Shown: piece after piece, positions 15,953-23,832 of the stretch
Layout: each line of letters begins with the position of its first letter
Position numbering within the stretch: position 1 is the stretch's first letter
Origin: an uncultured Planctomycetota bacterium
GTDB taxonomy: Bacteria > Planctomycetota > Planctomycetia > Pirellulales > Thermoguttaceae
Assembly: GCA_902796885.1 (NCBI GenBank)
Contig: CADBQY010000117.1
Location: forward strand, 1-36,041
Length of the DNA stretch: 36,041 bases
Reading direction: 5' to 3'
Notes under the pieces: model-generated
Told to the model about the DNA's origin: nothing
What the model saw: the letters and a program-made list of their open reading frames with translations, nothing else
Databases searched by the model: none
Position numbers and translations under genes: made by a program

Positions 15953-16084
15953 AAGCGGGCTCCCTGTCAAACGGCGCGTCCCCTTCGAAAGGCGCCGAAC
16001 ACCGGCCTTTCCGGGGGAGCGCGCCGCGCTCTCCGGCTTGGGCGGAAACGCGCTCGATGACGGCGGGAAGTCCGAACGCCCCCC

Positions 16085-17296
16085 TCACCTTCTCCGCAGC
16101 AGATTGACCAGCGGCCGGGCCAGTTTTTTCATCTTGATTTTCAGACGGGCGAGGCGCGTTCCGAAAAGCTCCGCGTGATATTTTCGAACGACCGTCTCGT
16201 AATCGCACGAGACGGTGTCGCGCACGAACGCGTCGCGAAGCCGGGGCTCTTTTGTGTTTCCGCGCAAAGAGGAGTTGCCGGCGACCGCCTCGGAAAGCTC
16301 GCGGCGGATGAAACGCGCCTCGGCGACCGACCATTCCAAAAGACGTTTCCCCTTTTCGCTGTTGATCAGGTTCAGCGATATGCCGTTCTTTTTTTCCGGA
16401 TTATAAGGGCCGAGATCGCCCAGCTTCCAAAAATCGGCGAGCGTCACGTCCCCCAAACGCGGAAGCCTGACGTAGGGGCACGTATAACATCGTTTTCGCA
16501 AAGAGTAATTTTTCAGAAACGCGCGGCCGAGGAATTCCATTTTTTTGTCGTACCACGCAAAATCGATCCGGCGGTCGGGATCGGAGCTTAAACATAGCTT
16601 CACGCCCATAATGTTTCGGCGGCATTCCTTGCTGCGCATATTGACGGATTGAACGGAAGCCTTAAAAGCCTTTTCGAGATGGTCGAGCCACTTGCGGTAG
16701 AAGAGGGGGGAGGGAACGCCGTGACAGAGAAAATCGCACGTGTACAACTTTGGCGGATCGCCGTTTAAAAAGGCGTATAGTCCAGCGACCTGACACGGCG
16801 TCCCGACGAAGAGGACCGGCCGATCGGCCGCGAGCGTCTCTTTGACCTCTCGGTAGACCGGGCCGACGTCGGCCTGAACGTATTTCGAACAGAGAAGCGG
16901 TTCCAGCTCTTCCGGCGACCGCGCCGCGGCATGGCGGACGTCGAGACGTTCGTCGTAACCGGCGCCGAAAACCGTGCCTCCGCGAGCGAGGATCTGCAGG
17001 GCGTAGACGGTGAACATCCCGCCGCTGGAACTGGCGGCCCGCCGGGCGTTGTCCGCGTTCCAACAGGCGTACGCCTCCGGTTTGGGCGATCGTTCGAGTT
17101 TGGGGGCCCTCCGCTGCGGACACCGCGCCAGGCAGAGCCGACAGCCGACGCAGCGTTCGGCGTCGATTCTCGGCGAAAGAAACCCCTCGCCGTCGATTTC
17201 CATCCGAATCGCGTTTTCGGGACAGAGATTCCGGCATAAACCGCAGCCGGTGCACTTTTCGGGAGCGACGATTTCGTTAATCGGAGGATTTTTCAT
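16085..17296 (-). CDS. FrhB-family iron-sulfur protein of a polysaccharide locus
   Basis: A 403-residue protein with two N-terminal [4Fe-4S] ferredoxin motifs: C15, C18, C21, C25 and C49, C52, C55, C59. These are followed by the coenzyme F420 hydrogenase/dehydrogenase beta-subunit N- and C-domains. Recognisable segments are ASSSGGMFTVYALQIL, FVGTPCQVAGLYAFL, DFLCHGVPSPLFYRKWL and CYTCPYV..PRLGDVTLADFWKLG. F420 is not implied: this form recurs in capsule and exopolysaccharide clusters beside polysaccharide pyruvyl transferases, with an undefined redox role. Its start lies 20 bases inside the pyruvyl transferase gene, a strong sign of coupled translation. A TCGGAGGATTTTTC-like region lies downstream of the ATG on the other strand and is not its ribosome site. 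Confidence 0.88.
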   Translation of the reverse strand: MKNPPINEIVAPEKCTGCGLCRNLCPENAIRMEIDGEGFLSPRIDAERCVGCRLCLARCPQRRAPKLERSPKPEAYACWNADNARRAASSSGGMFTVYALQILARGGTVFGAGYDERLDVRHAAARSPEELEPLLCSKYVQADVGPVYREVKETLAADRPVLFVGTPCQVAGLYAFLNGDPPKLYTCDFLCHGVPSPLFYRKWLDHLEKAFKASVQSVNMRSKECRRNIMGVKLCLSSDPDRRIDFAWYDKKMEFLGRAFLKNYSLRKRCYTCPYVRLPRLGDVTLADFWKLGDLGPYNPEKKNGISLNLINSEKGKRLLEWSVAEARFIRRELSEAVAGNSSLRGNTKEPRLRDAFVRDTVSCDYETVVRKYHAELFGTRLARLKIKMKKLARPLVNLLRRR

Positions 17297-18491
17297 CGAT
17301 CAGTACCTTTCTCAAACCGCGTTCGAGTTTTTTCAGGGAATCTTCCCGGCATCGAAGAAGAATGTCGTCGGCGGCCGCGAAGTTCGCCCCGCCGGCCTCG
17401 CCGGGCGAAAAATCGGCCGGGTCGAAAAGGCGGCTCTCCAATCCGAACGTTTCCAGGAGCGTTTTGACGCGGGAGTTCATCGAAGACGCGCCGTCGCGCC
17501 GATCGCGCATCATCGTGCGAAACGGGCGGTGATACAAAATCGAAAAAACGGTGCCGTGAAACGAATCGGTCACGACGCATTCCGCCGACCGGATCAGACT
17601 GACGAACTCGGCCGGTCCCGCATTTAAAATCGGTCGGCAGTACGGGCAGATTCTCTTGAGGCGAAGCGCGTCGAAGGGGGAGTAGCAGATCGCGGCGACC
17701 GTGGCGTTATACGCCGAAGCAAGACGCCGCGCCGCATCGAGAACCTGGGGCGTGTTCCCCAGCGAATAGCAAAAGATATACTTTTTCTTTTGAACGGAAC
17801 GGGGGCGCGCTTCGTCGGCGACGGCGTCCCATTCTTTGGGAGTCAGGAGCATCGTCGGATCGAGGACGACGTCGACCGGCCGGCCGAGAACGGTTCGCAA
17901 AATCTCGGCGCCTTCCTTTTCGCGGACCGAAATCCAATCGAAAGAGGAAAGCGAACGTTTGAGCCGTTCGGCGTAACTCGGATCGATCCGGGAGACCCCC
18001 AGGCTCGGCGCGTAGGAAATCTTCTTTCCGGAAGGCGCGAAATCGAGCGTAAAGAAGCCGAGCCCCGCCGTCACGCGGGAAATGGTCGGATTCCAAATCT
18101 GGTCGCTTCCGGCGACGTAACAGTCGAAAACCGCCCGCCGCGCAAGTTCCCGATCGTCGCCGATCGGCTCGGTGGTCTCCAAATAACGCCCGGCGAACCG
18201 GCGAAACGCCGCGTCGCGCCGGTCGAGAAACCAAACCGCCCCCTTCGCCAGCGAAATCAGATGACGCGCCCGAAATATCCGGCGGAAAAAACCGCCGCGC
18301 GCGGGGAGCGGCGGGACGTAATTGATCAGGAGGGCGCGAAGTCCGAACTTCCGCAAAACCCGCTGCAGGGCGTATCGCTGCAGGTCGCACCCGTAGTTCT
18401 TGCCGGACATAAACGTCGCGATTCCGGCGGAATGACCGCGGAATATTTCGGAACGCGGCGAATCGGATTGTTCGGCGGAAACGGGGGTCAT
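17277..18491 (-). CDS. polysaccharide pyruvyl transferase family protein
   Basis: A 404-residue cytoplasmic enzyme of the CsaB/WcaK type, expected to transfer a pyruvyl ketal from phosphoenolpyruvate to a sugar of a surface glycan. Visible motifs are GIATFMSGKNYGCDLQRYAL at the N-terminus, FDCYVAGSDQIWNP near 140, LDFAPSGKKISYAPSLGV, FDWISVREKEGAEIL, DVVLDPTMLLTPKEW, and the C-terminal VTDSFHGTVFSILYHRPF. An in-frame extension to 18668 would overlap the preceding gene and is not protein-like, so I start at 18491. A TTGACA promoter lies about 90 bases upstream. The FrhB-like gene follows with a 20-base overlap. Confidence 0.88.
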   Translation of the reverse strand: MTPVSAEQSDSPRSEIFRGHSAGIATFMSGKNYGCDLQRYALQRVLRKFGLRALLINYVPPLPARGGFFRRIFRARHLISLAKGAVWFLDRRDAAFRRFAGRYLETTEPIGDDRELARRAVFDCYVAGSDQIWNPTISRVTAGLGFFTLDFAPSGKKISYAPSLGVSRIDPSYAERLKRSLSSFDWISVREKEGAEILRTVLGRPVDVVLDPTMLLTPKEWDAVADEARPRSVQKKKYIFCYSLGNTPQVLDAARRLASAYNATVAAICYSPFDALRLKRICPYCRPILNAGPAEFVSLIRSAECVVTDSFHGTVFSILYHRPFRTMMRDRRDGASSMNSRVKTLLETFGLESRLFDPADFSPGEAGGANFAAADDILLRCREDSLKKLERGLRKVLIDEKSSD

Positions 18492-18544
18492 TTCGTTTAA
18501 AGGGATCTCGGACGGTTTTCGGTCAGACGGAAATCGGACGGTAA

Positions 18545-18577
18545 GGCGCGCCGGATACGAATCGAACGCGGCGCGCC
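18545..18577. repeat. paired GGCGCGCC palindromes in the leader
   Basis: Two identical 8-bp palindromes, GGCGCGCC, at 18545-18552 and 18570-18577. Because each is self-complementary they can pair with each other, making an 8-bp all-GC stem with a 17-base loop in the leader of the pyruvyl transferase mRNA. Confidence 0.6.
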
Positions 18578-18587
18578 CCCGCGTGAA

Positions 18588-18616
18588 AGGATACCCTTCC
18601 CGTTTCGGCTTGTCAA
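18588..18616 (-). promoter_or_regulatory. promoter of the pyruvyl transferase-FrhB pair
   Basis: Minus-strand TTGACA (18616-18611), a 17-base spacer, then TATCCT (18593-18588). It lies just after the SHD1 gene stop, so these two genes can be expressed separately from the operon upstream. Confidence 0.65.
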
Positions 18617-18619
18617 CCG

Positions 18620-19777
18620 TCACTCGCCGCCCGACTCGGCGCCGTCCTCCGCGCCGGGACCTTTCCACATTTTATGCTCGACTTTTCCGTCGACGAAGGT
18701 GACCTCGCATCCTCCGAGATCGTCGTCGTTTTCCCAGAGGTAGACTTCCCCCATCGAATCGACGATCCCGCCGACAAACGGCACCGTCATCTTGGTCCCT
18801 TTCCCCAGAATCGCGAAGACTTCCTTTTTGGTCATCTTCATCTTCACCCGCTTGAACTGCGCGTAGGTCACCTTTCCGGCCTCTTCGTCCGCGGTCTCGC
18901 CGCCCTCTTCGTCCGATTCGGTGAACGAGCCCAGAAGGGGGATCAGCCCGCCGGAATTTTTATCGCGGCGTTTGCGCGGCGCGGGACGCTCTGCCGATTC
19001 GTCCTCCTCTTCGGCATCCTCGCCGTCGATCTTCGGTTTTCTCGCTTTCGGTCCGGCCGGCTTTTTGCTCTTTTTCGGCGCGGGGGCCGTCTCTTCCTCG
19101 AAGGGGTTCGGCTCGTCCGATTTTCCGCCGCGCGAAGACGCCGACCCGCCGGCAAATCCCTCGGCCGGGTCGTCGGTTAAGGAATCGAAAACTCCCCGGA
19201 TATACTCCGACTCTTTCCGGCTCCGCGCGGTCGCGTCGCCGCCCGATTCGGCGTATTCGTCGCCGAGTTTCAGAAGATGGGCGGCGGCGTCGGCCAGCGC
19301 GCCGATATTCGTTTTTTTATCGTCTCCCATCGGCTGGCGGGACAGATCCTTCTGAACTTTCTTTACCTGGAGCTGCCAGCGGAAGAAGGGACCGGCGGGG
19401 TCGAAACCGACGTCTTGAAAATCCTCGTCGTCTTTCCATGTCTCGATCTCGTCGAGCCGTTCGGCAAGGCTCTTGCGCGCCTTCTTGTAATACGCTTTGT
19501 CCGGTTCCCCCGCCTCGGTCCAGTCGACGTCGGAATTCTCGGCCTCTTCGATAAAGGCGCGGTCGTCTTCCGAAAGGGCGTCGAGCCGGACGGTGACCAG
19601 CCGGCCGTCCTCTTTCAGAAGGTACGCCTTGTCTTTCCCTTTCTTTCCCAGATACTCGGCTTTGAGCGTATGCCCGCCCCCCGACGAGGACCAGGTGCGC
19701 AGATCCGCGTCGGCGGCGAAAAGAGACGCCGCCAAAAGAGAAAAGAGAACGCCGTAAATCAGTCGGTCTGTACGCAT
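18620..19777 (-). CDS. exported SHD1-domain protein
   Basis: A 385-residue exported protein. After a signal peptide (about 1-21, LLAASLFA-AD), residues 25-80 form an SHD1 (SLA1 homology 1) domain: RTWSSSGGGHTLKAEYLG, AYLLKEDGRLVTVRLDALSEDDRAFI. The middle (about 205-285) is low-complexity, Glu/Asp/Lys/Pro-rich. Residues 300-375 resemble a small SmpA/OmlA-like fold (KRVKMKMTKKEVFAILGKG..., YLWENDDDLGGCEVTFVDGKVEHKMW). SHD1 proteins are expanded in planctomycetes, with unproven protein-binding roles. It starts 19 bases after the ABC-FGE fusion stop and has GAAAGG before its ATG, so it is the third gene of that operon and may act on the periplasmic part of the fusion. Confidence 0.82.
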   Translation of the reverse strand: MRTDRLIYGVLFSLLAASLFAADADLRTWSSSGGGHTLKAEYLGKKGKDKAYLLKEDGRLVTVRLDALSEDDRAFIEEAENSDVDWTEAGEPDKAYYKKARKSLAERLDEIETWKDDEDFQDVGFDPAGPFFRWQLQVKKVQKDLSRQPMGDDKKTNIGALADAAAHLLKLGDEYAESGGDATARSRKESEYIRGVFDSLTDDPAEGFAGGSASSRGGKSDEPNPFEEETAPAPKKSKKPAGPKARKPKIDGEDAEEEDESAERPAPRKRRDKNSGGLIPLLGSFTESDEEGGETADEEAGKVTYAQFKRVKMKMTKKEVFAILGKGTKMTVPFVGGIVDSMGEVYLWENDDDLGGCEVTFVDGKVEHKMWKGPGAEDGAESGGE

Positions 19778-19796
19778 AACTTTGCCTTTCGTTCGT

Positions 19797-22700
19797 CTAT
19801 TGCCAGGTGATCACAATTCGAAATCCAATCTGCCGCTCGCGGGTCCCGCTCGGCCAATGCTGCCGCGAGGCGCTTCGGCAGCGCCCCTCTTTCACGTTCC
19901 ACGAGCCTCCGCGCACGACGTACTCGTCGCCCCCGGTCTTGACCAAGGGGTCGGCCGCGTCGCCGGCGGCATATTCAGTATACATATCGCGGCACCATTC
20001 CGCCACATTCCCGTGCATATCCGAAATATGCCAGGCGTTTTCGCTCGACGCGCCCCGTTCGACGTCGGCCGCGCCGTAATCGATCATCCGTATCGTGACG
20101 CCCGCGATCGTCAGCCGTTCGTCGGCGTTGGCGATCTCGAGCCGTTCGGTCGAATACGGCCCCTCGCCCCCGGCGCGGCAGGCGTATTCCCACTGCGCCT
20201 CGGTCGGCAGAGCGACGAAACCTTTCACCCCCCCTTTTTTCACGCGGAAGAGCTCGTTGAGCCGGTCGCAAAACTCGACCGCGTGTTCCCGGTCGATCGA
20301 CTCGACCGGAAACTTCTCGAACTTCAGGCGTTTCGCCGCCTCGACGGCCCGCTGCTGCGGAATCCCCTTTTTCACCAGATTGTAAACGAATTCTTTGAGA
20401 TACTTCTGATTCGTCGGAGACTGCCAGCTCGGCGGGGTCGATTCGGAAACGGCGGCGTACATCTCTTGTGTGACTTCGGTCCTCAAGATCCAGAACCCTT
20501 CCGAAAGGGTCACCCGGTGGCGAAGTTCGTCCGCCTGTCGGTCGGCTTCCTCTTCGGGGCTCCCCATCGCGAACGAACCGGCGGGACACCACGCGAAGGG
20601 GAACTCGACGCCTCGAATCGTCAGCGTGACCGTCTCGCCCGGCCGCGTTCCCTTTTCGGGAAGCCCGCCGACCCCTTTCGTCTCGAGCGACCGCTCGCGC
20701 AGTTCAAAATAATTTTCGAGTTCCGCGTCGGTCCGTATCAATTCGCGCAGTTCGGCCAACGCGCTCTTCGGCGCCTTCCCGGTCTCGTCGATTCGGGTTT
20801 CGATCTCCTCGTACTTGGCGCGGAACAGCTCGTTCCGGCGGATCTCTTTCTCCTCGGCCGCGTGAAGCGCTTCGAGAAGTTCGTTATACGCCTTGTCGAC
20901 TCGCGCCCGGCGTTCGGCGGAGACCGCGGGCTTTGCAAGCCCTTTGGCCGACTCCGCCGCCTCGTCGAGGAACTCGGGGAACTCCGACTTTTCATACACA
21001 CGGACCGCCAGAAGGATTTTCAGGCGCGCGCGTTCGAAGTCGGCCTCGCGGCGCAGGTTCGTCTCGAGTTCTTTCCCTTTTTGAGCGGGGTATTCGCGAA
21101 CGAACCGGTCGAGCGCCTCGTCGATTTCGGCGAGTTTCCCGTCGATTTCGGCGTACCCTTCGTCGAGTTTGGCGCGGACTTTTTCGCGCTGCCGCCGCAG
21201 GGTTTGGCGCGCCGCGTCGCGGGCGCGCGCGGCGATCCGGTCACGTTCCTCCCGGATCTGTTCCGGGGTCTTTCCGCGGGTTTTGATCTTGTCGGCCGCC
21301 GGTTCGGCGGGCATCTCCTCCCTCTCGGGAGTTTCGAGATCGGCGAAGTCTTCGCCCCGCGATTCGTCGAGCGCCTCTTCGATCTTTTCGCGCAACTCGC
21401 GTTCCGCCAGCTCCCGGTACCGCACCCGCACCTGCAGCGCGAGCGACTCGACCGTACGGCTCGTCTTGAGCGCGGGATACCGGTCGGTCAGCTCTTCGAG
21501 CCGTTCCTTCGCCCCTTTCAGGCGCGAGTCGGCGTCGTCCCCGCCCCGGTCATACCGGGCGATTTCGTCCCGAATCGTCTCAAATTGTCCGTCGAGGAGC
21601 TCCCGAGCCCGTTCGATCTTCTCGCGCAGGTTGCGCAGCCGCATCTCGCGGGGGGACGCGTATTCGTAGACGGCGGGGTCTTTCTTTTCGATATTTTTCA
21701 GGTAGTTATACGCGCGGGTCAGCCCTTCCGGATCGCGTCCCTCGTCGAACCCGTCAAGGAGCGTCTCGAGCGCGTCGGCGTCCTTCCGGGCGCGCACGCC
21801 GAGCCTTTCGGTCTTCGGACAGATCTCGACGTTCCGATACGCGTCGCGGCGCGCCGTCTCGACCAGCTCCTTGAGGCGCATCCATTCGCGCGATTCGGAA
21901 TCGTACGTCTCGCGGTCGCGCGCTTTCAGGTTTTCGAGAAGGTTGAACGCGCGGGCCAGAGCGGCGTCTTCGCCGTTCCGATAGGCGCCGTAGTCCGCCG
22001 CGAGAGACTCGGCGGCGCGCCGCACCCGCGTTTGGGGAAGTTCCGAAAGCGGCGCGATTTCGATTTCTTCGTAGATAAAATCGATCTGCTCCGGTTCGGC
22101 CGCGTTATCGACGCCGCGCGGCTCGCTCCCGAAACCGAAGAGAAGGATCAGCCCGACGCCGACGATCAGCGGAACCGCGTGCGCCGCGCTCCGGAGAGAT
22201 TCGTCCCGAGAGCGGAACCCGCCGCAAAGCCGCCAGCTCGTGACAATCAGCGGAACCGCCGTCATCAGAAGGAGGAGAACCGACGACCGGACCGCGCCGA
22301 CTCCGTATCCCAGGATCAGGTCGCCGGCGTTTCCCGCCTCGCGCAGCTCCTGCGAAAAAGTGCCGATCAGTCCCTGGAGGGACCAGTAGGCGGGAACCGC
22401 CGCTTTGGCGGCAAATTCGGTGATTCCCGAAAGCGTAAAGAGAACGCCGGCGAAGATCGCCTGCGCGATCAGGATGATCGGCAGAACGACCATCGACCGT
22501 TCCGACGTCTTCGAAAACGCCGAAACCAACAGCCCGACGGCGATCCCCGAAAAACCGGTGAAGACCAGGACAAAAAAGACCGGCGCCGGCGCGCAGGGCA
22601 GGCGCGTCCCGACGCGGACGATCAGGAGCATCGACAGCGCCTGCACGACGACCACGCCGAAGAGAAAGAGGAGCTTGGAGACGAGCCAAGGGCCCGTCCG

Positions 22701-23825
22701 CACGCCGAACCGTTTTTCGTGTTCGAAGACCGAGCGCTCCTTGACGATTTCGCGCACGCTCGACGTGCCGGCGCACCAGAGCATCGAAAGTAGCATCGCG
22801 AAGACGATCCCTTTGATCGATCGGGCCTGCTCGGCCAGGCTGTCCGACGGCGAGATCGCGCCGAACGCGCAAAGAAGAAGCGCGATGAGCGCCGTCTGCA
22901 AAAAGAGGAAAAAGCAGCTGACCGGATCGGTCAGCTGCAGCCGCGTATAGCGCCGCGTGAGGGTCGCCAGCTGCGAAAAAAGCCCCGTCCGGCGGACCGC
23001 CGGATGGGTCCGCCCGGTTTCGGACACCGGTTCGGGCCCGCCGTAATATTTTCGGTAGCGCGCCAGCCACTGGTCGGGGGTTCCCCGCCGCTGATTCTCG
23101 TAGACCTCTTTGATCGACCGGGCGGCGAAAAAGCGCAGACATTCCGGAAGGGGTCCCGAAAAGATCACCCGCCCTTCCATCACGTACAGCACCCGATGGC
23201 AGAATTTCAGGTTCTCCGGCGCGTGCGTAATACAGATCACCGTCTTTCCGCGATCGGCCAGGCGGCGGAAAAGGCGCATCATCTCTTCGTCGGTCGCCGG
23301 ATCGAGACCGGAGGTGACCTCGTCGAAAAGAAGGATTTCCGGGTCGCCGATCAGCTCGGCGGCCAGCGCCGCGCGCTTGCGCTGTCCGCCGGAAAGCCGG
23401 AAGATCGGCGTCTGCTGAAACTCGGTCATTCCGGTCTCGGCCAGAACCGCGTCGACGATCCTGCCGCGCTCCTCGGCGGTTTCCCCCGCGTTTTTGAGCC
23501 GGGCGATATACTCCAGCGCGCGGCGGCACGAGAGCTTCTCGTGGATGACCACGTCCTGCGGCAGATACGCGATCCGCGGATCGCCGAGCAGACGCTCTTT
23601 CGAAATCGCCGCGCCGCCCAAGAGAACTTCGCCGCTCGAGAGGGGATTGATCCCGGCCAGCGCCTTGATCAGCGTCGACTTTCCCGAACCGGACGCGCCC
23701 AGAATCCCGACGAACTCGCCCCGGCGGAACGTGACCGTCACGCCGTTGAGGATGTTCCGCGTTCCCGCGGAACCGCCGACCGAAATCGTGCCGCCACGCA
23801 GGGCGATCGTCTGAGAATTTGTCAT
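19797..23825 (-). CDS. ABC exporter fused to coiled coil and FGE-like domain
   Basis: A 1342-residue fusion. Residues 1-240 are an ABCG-type ATPase: Walker A GASGSGKST (43-51), Q90, signature LSGGQ (144-148), Walker B ILLFDE (164-169), H201. An ABC2-type permease follows with helices near 303-322, 338-356, 383-403, 414-436, 446-468 and 511-530. A seventh helix (548-566) would put the rest in the periplasm. Residues about 575-1050 are charged, largely coiled coil. Residues 1062-1342 are an FGE-sulfatase (SUMF1) domain: FAWCPAGSFAMGS, EVTQEMYAAV, LPTEAQWEYACRAGG, DMHGNVAEWCRD, VVRGGSW. Of the two copper-binding catalytic cysteines, the second is kept (C1316) but the first is V1311, so formylglycine-generating activity is unlikely. 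It is the middle gene of a three-gene operon, 7 bases after the preceding stop. Confidence 0.92.
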   Translation of the reverse strand: MTNSQTIALRGGTISVGGSAGTRNILNGVTVTFRRGEFVGILGASGSGKSTLIKALAGINPLSSGEVLLGGAAISKERLLGDPRIAYLPQDVVIHEKLSCRRALEYIARLKNAGETAEERGRIVDAVLAETGMTEFQQTPIFRLSGGQRKRAALAAELIGDPEILLFDEVTSGLDPATDEEMMRLFRRLADRGKTVICITHAPENLKFCHRVLYVMEGRVIFSGPLPECLRFFAARSIKEVYENQRRGTPDQWLARYRKYYGGPEPVSETGRTHPAVRRTGLFSQLATLTRRYTRLQLTDPVSCFFLFLQTALIALLLCAFGAISPSDSLAEQARSIKGIVFAMLLSMLWCAGTSSVREIVKERSVFEHEKRFGVRTGPWLVSKLLFLFGVVVVQALSMLLIVRVGTRLPCAPAPVFFVLVFTGFSGIAVGLLVSAFSKTSERSMVVLPIILIAQAIFAGVLFTLSGITEFAAKAAVPAYWSLQGLIGTFSQELREAGNAGDLILGYGVGAVRSSVLLLLMTAVPLIVTSWRLCGGFRSRDESLRSAAHAVPLIVGVGLILLFGFGSEPRGVDNAAEPEQIDFIYEEIEIAPLSELPQTRVRRAAESLAADYGAYRNGEDAALARAFNLLENLKARDRETYDSESREWMRLKELVETARRDAYRNVEICPKTERLGVRARKDADALETLLDGFDEGRDPEGLTRAYNYLKNIEKKDPAVYEYASPREMRLRNLREKIERARELLDGQFETIRDEIARYDRGGDDADSRLKGAKERLEELTDRYPALKTSRTVESLALQVRVRYRELAERELREKIEEALDESRGEDFADLETPEREEMPAEPAADKIKTRGKTPEQIREERDRIAARARDAARQTLRRQREKVRAKLDEGYAEIDGKLAEIDEALDRFVREYPAQKGKELETNLRREADFERARLKILLAVRVYEKSEFPEFLDEAAESAKGLAKPAVSAERRARVDKAYNELLEALHAAEEKEIRRNELFRAKYEEIETRIDETGKAPKSALAELRELIRTDAELENYFELRERSLETKGVGGLPEKGTRPGETVTLTIRGVEFPFAWCPAGSFAMGSPEEEADRQADELRHRVTLSEGFWILRTEVTQEMYAAVSESTPPSWQSPTNQKYLKEFVYNLVKKGIPQQRAVEAAKRLKFEKFPVESIDREHAVEFCDRLNELFRVKKGGVKGFVALPTEAQWEYACRAGGEGPYSTERLEIANADERLTIAGVTIRMIDYGAADVERGASSENAWHISDMHGNVAEWCRDMYTEYAAGDAADPLVKTGGDEYVVRGGSWNVKEGRCRSASRQHWPSGTRERQIGFRIVITWQ

Positions 23826-23832
23826 TTCCGTC

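Noticed and set aside
14513..15970. 485-codon minus-strand frame
   Set aside because: Antisense to the thioredoxin reductase-like gene and thioredoxin, both secure.
18492..18668. upstream extension of the pyruvyl transferase
   Set aside because: It would overlap the SHD1 gene and the promoter, and the residues are not protein-like.
19797..20643. calling the C-terminal domain an active sulfatase-maturing enzyme
   Set aside because: The first catalytic cysteine is valine and no sulfatase gene is in the window.
19782..22793. 1003-codon plus-strand frame
   Set aside because: It is antisense to the ABC-FGE fusion. Its product is rich in Arg, Pro and Phe with no domains, a usual by-product of high GC and codon bias.
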